This document shows positions 44,027 through 52,905 of a stretch of 64,000 nucleotides of DNA, in pieces. Positions within the stretch are counted from its first letter, which is position 1, and each line of letters starts with the position of its first letter. This DNA comes from Chloroflexota bacterium. Lineage in GTDB: Bacteria > Chloroflexota > Anaerolineae > Aggregatilineales > Phototrophicaceae. The notes under the pieces are model-generated. The model searched no databases. It saw nothing but the letters and a program-made list of their open reading frames with translations, and was not told the origin of the DNA. The stretch is from the NCBI GenBank assembly GCA_026709625.1, contig JAPOSR010000059.1, positions 1 to 64,000 on the forward strand. Direction: 5' to 3'. Position numbers and translations under genes: made by a program.

Positions 44027-44784
44027 ACGGCTCTGGCAGGGCGGCTCTGCGCGGGCAGGTTGCCGTCGTAACTGGCGGCGGCGGCGGCATCGGCAGCGCG
44101 ATTGGTCGGCGGCTGGCGGCGGCTGGCGCAAAAATCGTCATCACCTACAACAGCGATGCGCGCAAGGCAAGGTCCGCAGCCGAGTCCTTGGCGGGCGCTG
44201 GTCATCTGGCGCTTCGCTGCCCGGTGGACGATGCGGCGGCGCAAAGGGAGCTGGCGCGCCAAGTCAGCGAAACATACAAGCGGCTGGATATTCTGGTCAA
44301 CAATGCCGGCATCAGCAAAGGGGTGGCGCATGATGACTTAATCGCGCTGGACGATGAGCTGATCGACCGCATCTTCCGCGTCAACTTCCGGGGCGCGTTT
44401 GCCAGCATCCGCGCTTTGAAACCGCTGCTGGGCGCGGGCGCTGGTGGCGTGGTGATTAACATTACATCTATCGCCGGGCGCACGGGACTAGGCAGCAATG
44501 TGGCGTATTGCGCCAGCAAAGCGGCGATGGACAGCATGACTCGCTCGCTGGCGCGGGCTTTGGCGCCACAGATCCGCGTGCTTTCGGTAGCGCCGGGCTG
44601 GGTCAATGGCGAATATGCTCAGCGTATGCCACGAGCGCTGATCGCCGAGCAAGAAGCCAAAACGCCGCTGGGGCGGATCGCCGCAGCGGAAGATGTGGCC
44701 GAGGCGGTGTTTGCGGCTGTCGCTCACCTGAGTTTCAGCACTGGCGACATTATCCCGGTCGATGGCGGGCGGCCATTGCTCTAA
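44020..44784 (+). CDS. Short-chain dehydrogenase/reductase
   Basis: The 254-residue SDR has the cofactor motif VTGGGGGIGSAIG, DILVNNAG, the catalytic Ser in INITSIAG and YCASKAAM (Tyr-x3-Lys). The C-terminal LSFSTGDIIPVDGGRPL is usual in classical SDRs of the FabG type. Because the glycines are GGGGGIG, NADPH or NAD cannot be decided by eye. It overlaps the phosphatase gene and lies 25 bases before a small membrane ORF. Substrate is unknown. Confidence 0.87.
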   Translation: MVDGSGRAALRGQVAVVTGGGGGIGSAIGRRLAAAGAKIVITYNSDARKARSAAESLAGAGHLALRCPVDDAAAQRELARQVSETYKRLDILVNNAGISKGVAHDDLIALDDELIDRIFRVNFRGAFASIRALKPLLGAGAGGVVINITSIAGRTGLGSNVAYCASKAAMDSMTRSLARALAPQIRVLSVAPGWVNGEYAQRMPRALIAEQEAKTPLGRIAAAEDVAEAVFAAVAHLSFSTGDIIPVDGGRPLL

Positions 44785-44809
44785 TCACCACTCCCCAACA
44801 ACAAAAAGA

Positions 44810-44968
44810 ATGCCAAACGAGGCCGCACGGTCTATACTGGCGCTTGGGTTGGTGTCTATTTTGTTGTTCGCCAGTTGCCTTTTGACTATCAGCCGATTGG
44901 TGGCAATCTATGTCACTCAGGCTTTGCGCGACAATACGACTGTAGCAAGTATCGGAGTCATACAATGA
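44810..44968 (+). CDS. Possible 52-residue membrane peptide coupled to the alcohol dehydrogenase gene
   Basis: An ATG-to-TGA frame encodes MPNEAARSILALGLVSILLF..., with one hydrophobic stretch (ILALGLVSILLFASCLLTIS) and a charged tail. Its TGA overlaps the ATG of the zinc alcohol dehydrogenase (ATGA), the arrangement of translational coupling. No strong ribosome site precedes it, and FASC is only a weak lipobox. It fills an otherwise empty 180-base gap. It could be a leader peptide or small membrane protein, or a chance frame. Confidence 0.4.
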   Translation: MPNEAARSILALGLVSILLFASCLLTISRLVAIYVTQALRDNTTVASIGVIQ

Positions 44969-46116
44969 AAGCCTTGACACTCTCCGCCGACTGGGTGCCA
45001 AAACATGGCTACGATCTCACCGCCAGCGAACGCGTGCTGCGCCGTCCCCGAAATGCCAATATGGTCTGGCGCTCGCCGCGTCTTGCTCTGGGCGATGCGC
45101 CCGACCCGAGCCTGCTGCCCGACCAGGTCATGCTGGAGATCGCGGCTGTGGGCATCTGTGGCAGCGACATGCATATGTACGAAGCTGACGCCGATGGCTA
45201 TATGGTCTATCCGGGCTTGGTCTGCGCGCCCAATATCCTGGGTCACGAGTTCGCCGGGCGCGTCATCGAGGTCGGCAAGGCTGTGCGCGACTTGCGGGTT
45301 GGCGATCTGGTGGCTGTCGAGGAGATTCAATGGTGCGGCGAATGCACAGCCTGTCGGCGCGGCTTCGTCAATCATTGTCTGGACATTGAAGAAATCGGCT
45401 TCACCATCAACGGCGCGATGGCGCAATATCTGCCCGTGCGCGCAAGATATTGCTGGAAGCTGGACGAAATCGCCGAAGCCTATGGCGAAGCAGAAGCGTT
45501 GGTCATGGGCGCAATGGTCGAGCCGACCGGCGTGTCGTATCAAGGCTTGTTCAACCGGCTGCGCAATTGGCAGCCCGGCGGCAATGTCGTCATTTTCGGC
45601 GCGGGACCCATTGGACTCGCGGCAGAAGCCCTGATTATCGCAGCGGGAGCCGGGCGCGTCATCGTCTTCGATCCATCAGCCAGTCGGCGCGATATCGCCA
45701 TGAAGATGGGCGCGTCGGCGGCGCTCGACCCCATCGGCGTCGACCTGGACGCCGCCATCATGCAGCACACCCTGGGGCGCGGCGTGGATTATGTAGTGGA
45801 ATGCGCGGGATTCGCCGACAAGACGATCGAGCCGCTTGATCGTTGTCTGGCGGTGAATGCCAGCATCATTGACATCGGCATGGGCGGCGAAAATCCGACC
45901 GTGCCCATCGTCGCCTACAAGCGCATGGGCGTGCAATACGCGGGCTCGCTGGGGCACGCCGGCGGGCCTTTCCAGCAGGTCATCCGCATGATGGCGGCTG
46001 GCCGCATCGACATGCGCCAGATGGTCAGCGCGCGCATGCCGCTGGACGATGCCGTCGCCGCATTTAAGAGGCTGGAAAGCCGCCAGGACGCCAAGATCAT
46101 CTTGCAGCCCAACTGA
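44965..46116 (+). CDS. Zinc-dependent alcohol dehydrogenase (sorbitol/threonine dehydrogenase-like MDR)
   Basis: The 383-residue protein is a medium-chain dehydrogenase with GICGSDMHMYEAD and NILGHEFAG (catalytic zinc), the four-Cys structural zinc loop CGECTACRRGFVNHC, and the NAD-binding VVIFGAGPIGLAAEALI. An unusual 30-residue N-terminal extension precedes the GroES-like domain. It likely oxidises a polyol or secondary alcohol; the substrate cannot be fixed. GGAG lies 9 bases before the ATG. It overlaps a short membrane ORF and lies 180 bases after the SDR gene. Confidence 0.88.
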   Translation: MKALTLSADWVPKHGYDLTASERVLRRPRNANMVWRSPRLALGDAPDPSLLPDQVMLEIAAVGICGSDMHMYEADADGYMVYPGLVCAPNILGHEFAGRVIEVGKAVRDLRVGDLVAVEEIQWCGECTACRRGFVNHCLDIEEIGFTINGAMAQYLPVRARYCWKLDEIAEAYGEAEALVMGAMVEPTGVSYQGLFNRLRNWQPGGNVVIFGAGPIGLAAEALIIAAGAGRVIVFDPSASRRDIAMKMGASAALDPIGVDLDAAIMQHTLGRGVDYVVECAGFADKTIEPLDRCLAVNASIIDIGMGGENPTVPIVAYKRMGVQYAGSLGHAGGPFQQVIRMMAAGRIDMRQMVSARMPLDDAVAAFKRLESRQDAKIILQPN

Positions 46117-46144
46117 GACGAAATCTGCCTGGAGACAAGCTGCT

Positions 46145-46366
46145 GTGGGCGACGCGATACTGATATTGGGTGGCTGCGCCTTTTGGGTATTGAGCGGCTT
46201 GTGCTGGTGGCGGCGCGACCTGGTCTGGCGGCTGTATTCGCTGGAGCCGCGCTGGCGAGCCGATAACCCCGAACGCACAGCAGCCTGGGAGGCCAAGACC
46301 CGCCGCTCCGCCTATGTATTTGCGCTGGCGGGCCTGGTTTTCGTGGCGCTGGGCGTGTTGATTTGA
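46145..46366 (+). CDS. Small two-helix membrane protein
   Basis: A GTG start, with CTGGAG 10 bases upstream, gives a 73-residue protein with two membrane helices (ILILGGCAFWVLSGLCWW and SAYVFALAGLVFVALGVLI) and a charged loop RWRADNPERTAAWEAKTRRSA. It starts 28 bases after the alcohol dehydrogenase. The two-helix/Trp-rich layout is seen in small DUF6199-like proteins, but I do not recognise it with confidence. Function unknown. Confidence 0.65.
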   Translation: MGDAILILGGCAFWVLSGLCWWRRDLVWRLYSLEPRWRADNPERTAAWEAKTRRSAYVFALAGLVFVALGVLI

Positions 46367-46421
46367 AAGCAAGGCAGACGAGCCATCGCCCGTCCGCCAC
46401 GCCGCTAGCCTGGGGGCATGC

Positions 46422-47804
46422 TTAAGGGCGAGGCGCCGCCCCTAGATTGTGATACAGCCGCACGCCAGCTTCCAGCCCCCTGCAAAAGCTGTCTATATCC
46501 AGATACTCGTTGGGCGAGTGGATGCCTTCGCCGTGTCCATAGGCAAAGGCTGTGATAGGCAAACCAATCAGCCGATTGAAGACGCCCAGGATCGGTATGC
46601 TGCCGCCGGTGCGCACCAACTGCGCGCGCTGCCCAAAGGTGTCGCCAATCGCCGCTTGCACCGCTTCCAGCCACGGACCGTCCATATCCAGTTGGAAGTA
46701 CCAAGCCTCTTCGCCGATTGCGCATGTCACCTGCGCCGTTTCAGTCGCGAAGCTCTCGACATGGCTTTTAAGCAGCTGCGAGACGACCGTCGGGTCTTGG
46801 TCGGGCGCGAGCCGCATGGTGACTTTGAAGCCGGCTTCGGCAGGGATGATGGTCTTGCTGCCCGGGCCTTGATAGCCGCCCCACATGCCATTGACATCCA
46901 GCGTGGGATAGACTGTGGCGCGCTCTGAAGCGGGCGCGATGCCTTCGCCCCAAAAATGGCGCAGGCCGGCATGTTCGCGCAGCGAGTCGGCATCAAAACC
47001 AGCGGCGATGCGCGCCTTTTCATCCGGGCTGGCTTCTTGCAGGTCATCATAATAGCCAGGCAGGCAAACACGTCCCGCGTCGTCATGCAAGCTGCCGATG
47101 ATCTTGCCAGCCACATGCAGTGGATTTTGCACGATGCCGCCATACAGCCCCGAGTGGATGTCGGCGCTGGGGCCGGTCACGCTCACCTCGGCGCTGACAA
47201 TGCCTCGCCCGGCATAAACCAGTTGCGGCGCATCGGGCTGCAAGTCGCCATCGCAATTCAGCAGCACATCGGCGCTCAACCGCTCTTTGTTGGCAGCCAC
47301 GAAGTCTTCGATGCTTGGCGAGCCAGATTCTTCTTCGCCTTCGAACATGATCTTGACATTGACTGGCAGCTCGCCATTTGCCCGCAGCAGCGCTTCCAGG
47401 GTCTTTAGATTGCCCCAGACGCCGGCTTTGTTGTCGCTGGCGCCACGCGCGTACATGCGCCCAGCGCGGATCGTGCCGGTGAAAGGCTCGCTGTCCCAAA
47501 GCGGCAGCGGATCAACCGGCTGCACATCGTAGTGGGCATACACCAGCACGGTCGGTTTGTCCGCGCCGGCTCGCAGCCATTCGCCATAAACAACCGGATG
47601 TCCGCCGGTGGCGACGGCTTCGCAATGATCAAAGCCAAGCGCGCGCAGTTCAGCCACAATCCATTCGGCGCAGGCTTGTACATCGTCAGCATGGGCAGGG
47701 TCCGCGCCAATGGACGGAAAACGCAGCAACTGCTTGTAGTCTTCCAGCAGCTTGTCGCGCGTTTCCTGCAGATAGTCGATGGCATTCTGGATCGTGTCGG
47801 ACAT
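46422..47804 (-). CDS. M20 family metallopeptidase (dipeptidase)
   Basis: The 460-residue peptidase has VYAHYDVQPVDP (metal His and catalytic Asp), YARGASDNKAG (bridging Asp), IMFEGEEESGSP (catalytic Glu-Glu) and GHGEGIHSPNEYL (final His). The lid domain includes DIHSGLYGG. This matches the M20A/CNDP-type dipeptidases, with two zinc ions. It hydrolyses dipeptides or small acyl-amino acids in the cytoplasm. ATG 47804 was chosen; GTG 47819 would add five residues. It is convergent with the small membrane gene. Confidence 0.9.
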   Translation of the reverse strand: MSDTIQNAIDYLQETRDKLLEDYKQLLRFPSIGADPAHADDVQACAEWIVAELRALGFDHCEAVATGGHPVVYGEWLRAGADKPTVLVYAHYDVQPVDPLPLWDSEPFTGTIRAGRMYARGASDNKAGVWGNLKTLEALLRANGELPVNVKIMFEGEEESGSPSIEDFVAANKERLSADVLLNCDGDLQPDAPQLVYAGRGIVSAEVSVTGPSADIHSGLYGGIVQNPLHVAGKIIGSLHDDAGRVCLPGYYDDLQEASPDEKARIAAGFDADSLREHAGLRHFWGEGIAPASERATVYPTLDVNGMWGGYQGPGSKTIIPAEAGFKVTMRLAPDQDPTVVSQLLKSHVESFATETAQVTCAIGEEAWYFQLDMDGPWLEAVQAAIGDTFGQRAQLVRTGGSIPILGVFNRLIGLPITAFAYGHGEGIHSPNEYLDIDSFCRGLEAGVRLYHNLGAAPRP

Positions 47805-47846
47805 GAGTCGCTGCCTCACTGGGATTCTGGCTGTCGCTTAGACTGG

Positions 47847-47878
47847 ATTAAACCACAGACTGCGCAGGAGGCACAGAT
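47847..47878 (+). repeat. Dispersed ~32-bp intergenic repeat, copy A
   Basis: This 32-base element starts ATTAAACCACAGACTGCGC and ends GGCACAGAT. It matches copy B (54672-54703, opposite strand) at 27 of 32 positions by direct alignment. Shorter relatives occur at 3676 and 16481. Confidence 0.6.
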
Positions 47879-47942
47879 GAGGCTGCCGCAAGGAACACAA
47901 ACAGAAAATCCGCTACAATACAGCCAGCGGAGGCTCGAAAGC

Positions 47943-48671
47943 ATGCCAAAACATATCCTCGTCGTCGATGATGAGCGCACCATTCGCGAAGTCGCCCGAC
48001 GCTACCTTGAGCTGGAAGGCTACATTGTTTCGGAGGCCGAGACGGGACCCCAGGCGCTTTCGCTGCTGCACGAAGGCCGTCCCGATTTGATTGTGCTGGA
48101 TGTGATGCTGCCAGGCACAGACGGGTTCGCTATCACGCGCCGCCTGCGCCAGCACGAAGACTTCAGCCCATTGCGCGCGGCCGGCGATATTCCCATCATT
48201 CTGTTGACCGCCCGCACCAGCGAGGTCGACCGGGTGGCGGGGCTGGAGCTGGGCGCAGACGATTATCTGACCAAGCCATTCAGCCCGCGAGAACTGGTGG
48301 CGCGGGTCAAAGCGGTATTGCGGCGGTCCAGCCCCACAGCGAAAGCCACCGACGACCAGGCGATCACTGTCGGTGGCGTGCGGCTTGACCCCGCGCGGCG
48401 CGCAGCCAGTGTCGCTGGCAGTCAACTGACGCTGACCGCCAAGGAATTCGACCTGTTGGCGTTTTTTATGCGCAACCCCAGCCAGGTATTCAGCCGCAGG
48501 CAGCTGCTCGACCAAGTCTGGGGCTATCAATTCTATGGCGATGAGAGCACGGTCACAGTGCATGTGCGCCGCCTGCGCGAGAAGCTGGAGCGCCGCCCCA
48601 GCCAGCCCGACTACATCCAGACGGTCTGGGGCGTCGGCTACAAGTTTGAAGCCCCGTCCCAGCCGGCATGA
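47943..48671 (+). CDS. OmpR/PhoB-type response regulator
   Basis: The 242-residue regulator has a receiver domain with VVDDERTI (acidic pair), VLDVMLPGTDG (phospho-accepting Asp near residue 53), LLTARTS (Thr/Ser) and DDYLTKPFSPREL (Lys), then a winged-helix DNA-binding domain (LTLTAKEFDLLAFFMRNPSQVFSRRQLLDQVWGY ... VRRLREKLE). It overlaps the histidine kinase start (ATGA) and so forms a two-component pair with it. Its targets are not visible in the sequence. Confidence 0.92.
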   Translation: MPKHILVVDDERTIREVARRYLELEGYIVSEAETGPQALSLLHEGRPDLIVLDVMLPGTDGFAITRRLRQHEDFSPLRAAGDIPIILLTARTSEVDRVAGLELGADDYLTKPFSPRELVARVKAVLRRSSPTAKATDDQAITVGGVRLDPARRAASVAGSQLTLTAKEFDLLAFFMRNPSQVFSRRQLLDQVWGYQFYGDESTVTVHVRRLREKLERRPSQPDYIQTVWGVGYKFEAPSQPA

Positions 48672-49930
48672 TGCGACTCGCCCGCCACCCCGCCCTGATC
48701 TTCCTCGGCTTGCTGGTCGTCCCCATCGCCGGCACCTTGTTCAGCGAATTGGTCATGTTCGATCTGCCTGGCGACGAGGTTCAGCAGTTGGTCGCTTTTA
48801 TGATCATCACTGGCGTCAGCAGCTCATTCTTGTCCTACGCGTTATACCGGCTCGGTGTGCTGGAGTGGTTTCGCAGTTTGCGCTGGGCGATCTGGATGGT
48901 CATCGCCCTGCTGGTGCTGATGATTTTCTTGAATGTATGGGTCATCGCGCGCTTCACCTTCATCCAGATGCACTACCTGGCGCTGACATCGCTGCTGCTC
49001 GTCTTCGCCGGGCTGTCGGCATTGAGCATCGGCTTCTTCGCCTCGAAGACCATGACCGACCGCCTGTCCAAGCTCAGCGATGCGACCAGCGCGCTGGCTC
49101 GGCAAGATTTCAGCGTGCGCCTGGATATCAGCGGCAATGACGAAATTGCCCAACTGGCGGATACTTTCAACCAGATGGCGCAAAAACTGGGCGAGGTCGA
49201 AGCGCAAAAAGCCGAGCTCGAGCAGACGCGGCGCGACCTGACGGCCTGGGTATCGCATGATCTGCGCACGCCACTGGCTTCCCTGGCTGTGATGATCGAG
49301 GCGCTGCAAGATGGCGTCGTCAGCGATGAGGCGACCGTGCACCGTTACCTGGCGGGCAGCCGCGCCGAAATTGAGCACCTGACTGCCTTGATCGACGATC
49401 TCTTCGCCCTGGCGCAGTTGGATGTCGGCCACCTCAACCTGAATTGGCAGAGCGCGTCTGTCCGCGATCTGATCTCCGACACGCTGGGCAGCATGCGCCG
49501 GCAAGCCCGCCAAAGCGAAATCGCGCTGGAGGGAGAGGTGGCGGACGATGTGGATGTCATCCGGATGGCGCCAGACAAAATCCAGCGCGTGCTGAGCAAT
49601 CTGGTCGACAACGCCATCAAATACAGCGCCAGCGGCGAAAGCGTCACCCTGCGCGCCTGGCAGACCGAAGGCGATATCTGCATAGCCATTCACAACAGCG
49701 GCGCATACATCCCCAGCAATGTGCTGCCGCGGTTGTTCGAGAGCTTTTATCGCGGCGAAGGCTCGCGGGCGCAGGCGCAAGATGGCGCGCGCGGCACCGG
49801 GCTGGGGCTGGCGATCGCGCGCGGATTTATCGAAGCGCACGGCGGACGCATCTGGGCGACCAGCAGCCCGGACATGGGCACGACCTTCAGCTTTACCCTG
49901 CCACAACCGCTCGGCTCGACCAGCGAATAG
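48668..49930 (+). CDS. Sensor histidine kinase
   Basis: This 420-residue kinase has about four membrane helices in its first 120 residues with little outside loop, then a HAMP domain, a HisKA domain with the phospho-acceptor AWVSHDLRTPL and a HATPase domain with NLVDNAIKYS (N box), GTGLGLAIARGFI (G box) and DMGTTFSFTLP. With so small an external part it may sense a membrane or intramembrane cue. It is coupled to the response regulator through an ATGA overlap. Confidence 0.9.
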   Translation: MMRLARHPALIFLGLLVVPIAGTLFSELVMFDLPGDEVQQLVAFMIITGVSSSFLSYALYRLGVLEWFRSLRWAIWMVIALLVLMIFLNVWVIARFTFIQMHYLALTSLLLVFAGLSALSIGFFASKTMTDRLSKLSDATSALARQDFSVRLDISGNDEIAQLADTFNQMAQKLGEVEAQKAELEQTRRDLTAWVSHDLRTPLASLAVMIEALQDGVVSDEATVHRYLAGSRAEIEHLTALIDDLFALAQLDVGHLNLNWQSASVRDLISDTLGSMRRQARQSEIALEGEVADDVDVIRMAPDKIQRVLSNLVDNAIKYSASGESVTLRAWQTEGDICIAIHNSGAYIPSNVLPRLFESFYRGEGSRAQAQDGARGTGLGLAIARGFIEAHGGRIWATSSPDMGTTFSFTLPQPLGSTSE

Positions 49931-50138
49931 CATTTCGCCAGCCGCGGCTAGTCCAGCTCAATGCCATGCGCCCGCATGAATTCGCCCCTGGCAAGACTTT
50001 TCTTCTGTGACACAAAAAGTATAGTTGGCAGCGTCAATGTTCAAAAAAAGGATTCGCCACTCCCTGGGCTGTGTTACAATCCCGCGAATTAATTCGTTTT
50101 CTGCAATTTATCTGACAAATTATCAGGGGCTTTCGATA

Positions 50139-50579
50139 ATGACCGAAAAAACAACCGATGCGCACACGAACTTTAGGAACAATCAACACGGCATCATGAC
50201 CATCATCGGCTTGGTCGTGACAGCCGCGGCTGGCTTGCTGCTTCGCAACGACCTGCTGTTTGGCTTGGTGATGGGCACGATCTATCTTAGCTCATTTCGG
50301 GCGGGGCCCAGAGTTGCCATTGCGATCGCCGAAAACGCCGAAGAGTCGCAAGCGCCAGCCCACATCATTGGCAGCATCGTCGCCGGCATCGTGTCTGGAG
50401 TCATCGCCGCGGTGATTCTTTTTATCGTCCGCAGCGTGGTGGGCGATGGCATTAATGTGACGGCGGACGACAACATTATCGTGCAGATTATCAAGCGCTT
50501 CTTTGACGCTTGGGCTTGGCTGCCAACTGGCCTAGGTTTGGCGATTGGCTCGTTGACCTATCGAGCTGGCGCGGACTAA
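50139..50579 (+). CDS. Small membrane protein of unknown function
   Basis: The 146-residue protein has about four hydrophobic segments: IMTIIGLVVTAAAGLLL, LLFGLVMGTIYLSSF, IIGSIVAGIVSGVIAAVILFIV and WLPTGLGLAIGSLTY, with a polar N-terminus. No known motif is seen. ATG 50139 has AGGGGC at the right distance; the longer frame is rejected. It stands between the two-component genes and tetR, with no link to either evident. Confidence 0.65.
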   Translation: MTEKTTDAHTNFRNNQHGIMTIIGLVVTAAAGLLLRNDLLFGLVMGTIYLSSFRAGPRVAIAIAENAEESQAPAHIIGSIVAGIVSGVIAAVILFIVRSVVGDGINVTADDNIIVQIIKRFFDAWAWLPTGLGLAIGSLTYRAGAD

Positions 50580-50618
50580 GCGAGCCAATCCCTCCATCCA
50601 CCCTGCGCCGATTGGCTC

Positions 50619-50647
50619 TTGCTATACGAGCGGGTTGCCATTAATCT
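50619..50647 (+). promoter_or_regulatory. Promoter of tetR-menF
   Basis: TTGCTA (50619-50624) and TAATCT (50642-50647) are 17 bases apart. The -10 box overlaps the first five bases of the long palindrome, so a regulator bound there would block transcription. Confidence 0.5.
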
Positions 50648-50678
50648 CACAGTACTGACTGGTCAGTACTGTGAGATT
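50643..50678 (+). promoter_or_regulatory. TetR-type operator, perfect 36-bp palindrome
   Basis: Two perfect 17-base arms (AATCTCACAGTACTGAC and its exact complement) flank a TG centre. The inner core TGACTGGTCA is usual for TetR/AcrR binding. It ends two bases before the regulator's own ATG, so autoregulation is strongly suggested. Confidence 0.85.
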
Positions 50679-50680
50679 GC

Positions 50681-51268
50681 ATGCGAACTTCAGGCGACCG
50701 CTCCCCTACCCGCGAACGCATCCTGGATGCCGCGCTGAAACTCTTCAGCGCCAAGGGTTTTCACGATACCAAGCTGGACGAGATTGTGGCGGAAGGCGGC
50801 ATCAGCAAAGGCAGCATCTACTTCCATTTTCCCAACAAAGACAAGCTGTTCATCGCTTTGGTCGACCAATTCGCCGACTTGATCGAGCGTCGCGCCAAAG
50901 AAGCCATCGACCAACAAGCGCCCGGCATTCAGCGAGTCCGCGCCGCGCTCGAGGCTGTGCTGGAAACTTTTGGCGCATATCGCAGACCGGCCAAGCTGTT
51001 GCTGGTGCAGGCGGTCGGCTTGGGCAGCGTCTTCGAACGCAAGCGCCTGGAAGTCAACGACCGCTTTGCCCGGTTGATCCAAATCTACCTGGACGAAGCC
51101 ATCGTCGATGGGTCGATCGTCCCAGTCAACACGCATATCGTGGCGCATGCCTGGATGGGCGCGATCTACAATGTGGTCATCCAGTGGGTCTATACCGGCG
51201 AACCCAGCGAGGAAGAGATCATGGACGCGCTGTTGCCTTTACTGCTGAAGAGCGTCGACTACCGCTAG
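50681..51268 (+). CDS. TetR/AcrR family transcriptional regulator
   Basis: This 195-residue regulator has an N-terminal helix-turn-helix (RERILDAALKLFSAKGFHDTKLDEIVAEGGISKGSIYFHFPNKDKLF) and a ligand-binding helical domain. Members of this family are usually repressors released by a small ligand. Its operator overlaps its own start. menF begins 2 bases after its stop, so the two are one transcript and the regulator should control menaquinone synthesis genes or at least menF. The ligand is unknown. Confidence 0.92.
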   Translation: MRTSGDRSPTRERILDAALKLFSAKGFHDTKLDEIVAEGGISKGSIYFHFPNKDKLFIALVDQFADLIERRAKEAIDQQAPGIQRVRAALEAVLETFGAYRRPAKLLLVQAVGLGSVFERKRLEVNDRFARLIQIYLDEAIVDGSIVPVNTHIVAHAWMGAIYNVVIQWVYTGEPSEEEIMDALLPLLLKSVDYR

Positions 51269-51270
51269 CC

Positions 51271-52638
51271 ATGCAAAATTCGCAAGGCGAGCGCCTGCTC
51301 AGCTGCAGCCTGCCCTGTCCGGGCATTGCGCCGCAGGACTTTCTGGCAGTGCACGATGGCAGCGCGCGTTTTGCCTGGGCGTCTGCCGATGGCTCGCTGG
51401 AGCTGGCGGGAGCCGGCAGCGTCGCTGAATTGTTTGCCTGGGGCAATGCGCGCTTCGCGACCATCAGCCGTGATGCCCGCGCCCTGTTTGCAGACGCCCT
51501 GCAAGCGGACAATATGCCGCCATTGGCAGGCCCGCGCTTGTTCGGCGGATTCGCCTTTCGCCACGACTTCACGCCCGACAATATCTGGTCGATCTATATG
51601 CCGGCTTGGTTTGTGCTGCCGCATTATCAGCTGGCGCACGCCCAAGCCGAGACCTGGCTCACCATCAACGCGCAGATGCCGCAAGATGAAGCGCCAGCTG
51701 CCATGATGAAAGCCCTCGAGGCGGCGCTGCGAGCCAAGATCGATCAGCTGCGAAATTATCGTCCGCGGCGCGACCAGCAGCAAAGTCGCCGGCGGGATAT
51801 CGACTATCCCATGAGCCTGGCTGCCTGGACGCGTATGATCGAGCAGGCGCGCGACAGCATTCATGCCGGCCAACTGAATAAAGTGGTGCTTTCGCGCGCG
51901 GCAGAGCTGCGCTTTGACGGCGCTGTACAGCTGCTGCCCATCCTGCGCTATTTGGCAAAGCGCTATGGCGATTGTTATCGCTTCCTGTTTGAGCCGCGCC
52001 CGCGCTATGCGTTTTATGGCGCTTCACCCGAGTTGCTGGCAGCCATCAGCGGGCGGCATCTCTATACCATGGCGCTGGCTGGCAGCATCAAACGCGGCGC
52101 AAGCACAGGCGAAGACGAGATCTTGGGCAGCCGCCTGCTGCAAAGCGCAAAGGAGCGCGGCGAACAGCAGATCGTCGTCGACAAAATCTGCGAACGGCTC
52201 TCGCCACTCGCCGAGTCGCTGGATGTCCAGCCAATCCGCCTGCGCAAGCTGCGCCACATTCAGCACCTGTACACGCCCGTCCACGCTCGGCTGAACGGGG
52301 CGTCGGGCTTGCTGTCACTCGCCAACACGCTGCATCCAACCCCGGCCCTGGGTGGCGACCCGCGACATGCCGCGCTGCGGTTAATCCGCCAGCTCGAACC
52401 CATCCCGCGGGGCTGGTATGGCGCGCCGGTCGGCTGGCTGGATGCGCAGTTGGATGGACAATTCGCGGTGGCGATCCGCTCGGCTGTTGCGCAGGAGTCG
52501 CGCGTCTGGCTCTATGCCGGCGCAGGCATCGTCGCGCATAGCCAAGCCCAAGCTGAATGGGACGAAACCGCGCTCAAGCTGCGCCCCATGCTCGACGCGC
52601 ACGCGGAGCATTCGAGCGCAAATCGGAGACAGCGGTAA
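51271..52638 (+). CDS. menF: Isochorismate synthase
   Basis: The 455-residue chorismate-binding enzyme has LNKVVLSRAAELRF, FYGASPELLAAI, MALAGSIKRGAS, GEQQIVVDKICERL and LHPTPALGG, the motifs of isochorismate synthases; the last three hold the Mg2+ and catalytic Lys/Glu regions. Position before menD makes MenF, rather than a siderophore EntC, the clear reading. It turns chorismate into isochorismate. It is transcribed with the TetR gene. Confidence 0.9.
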   Translation: MQNSQGERLLSCSLPCPGIAPQDFLAVHDGSARFAWASADGSLELAGAGSVAELFAWGNARFATISRDARALFADALQADNMPPLAGPRLFGGFAFRHDFTPDNIWSIYMPAWFVLPHYQLAHAQAETWLTINAQMPQDEAPAAMMKALEAALRAKIDQLRNYRPRRDQQQSRRRDIDYPMSLAAWTRMIEQARDSIHAGQLNKVVLSRAAELRFDGAVQLLPILRYLAKRYGDCYRFLFEPRPRYAFYGASPELLAAISGRHLYTMALAGSIKRGASTGEDEILGSRLLQSAKERGEQQIVVDKICERLSPLAESLDVQPIRLRKLRHIQHLYTPVHARLNGASGLLSLANTLHPTPALGGDPRHAALRLIRQLEPIPRGWYGAPVGWLDAQLDGQFAVAIRSAVAQESRVWLYAGAGIVAHSQAQAEWDETALKLRPMLDAHAEHSSANRRQR

Positions 52639-52810
52639 GACCAAGCAAGCCATGAGACTCTGGAATGCTCATTTTGCCCCCAGCCCCAACCGGCTGTCTC
52701 TGCGCGGCGCAAACTAGGGGGAGGGGCTTACATGCTGCGGAATCGCTGGAAAATTTTTCCCTTTCTTCGCTCTGGGGGTTGCCATATCCACGTATTCACC
52801 ACTCCTCTGG

Positions 52811-52840
52811 TTGAAGATACGGTTGCGTTTGACTTAAAAT
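52811..52840 (+). promoter_or_regulatory. Candidate promoter of menD
   Basis: TTGAAG (52811-52816) and TAAAAT (52835-52840) are 18 bases apart in the 267-base gap before menD. Nothing else is seen in this gap, so menD to menH may start here. Confidence 0.4.
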
Positions 52841-52905
52841 CTGTCAGCGCAATCCTGCCTGGGCATCAGCCACTCTGCGCTCTTTGGGTCTTTGGGGTCT
52901 AAAAA

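Noticed and set aside
48842-49933. 363-codon minus-strand frame
   Set aside because: It is antisense to the histidine kinase, whose H, N and G boxes are intact.
50671-51270. Long N-terminal extension of menF in the frame that starts at 50671
   Set aside because: It overlaps the TetR gene in another frame and adds 200 residues without similarity to isochorismate synthases; ATG 51271 is a good start.
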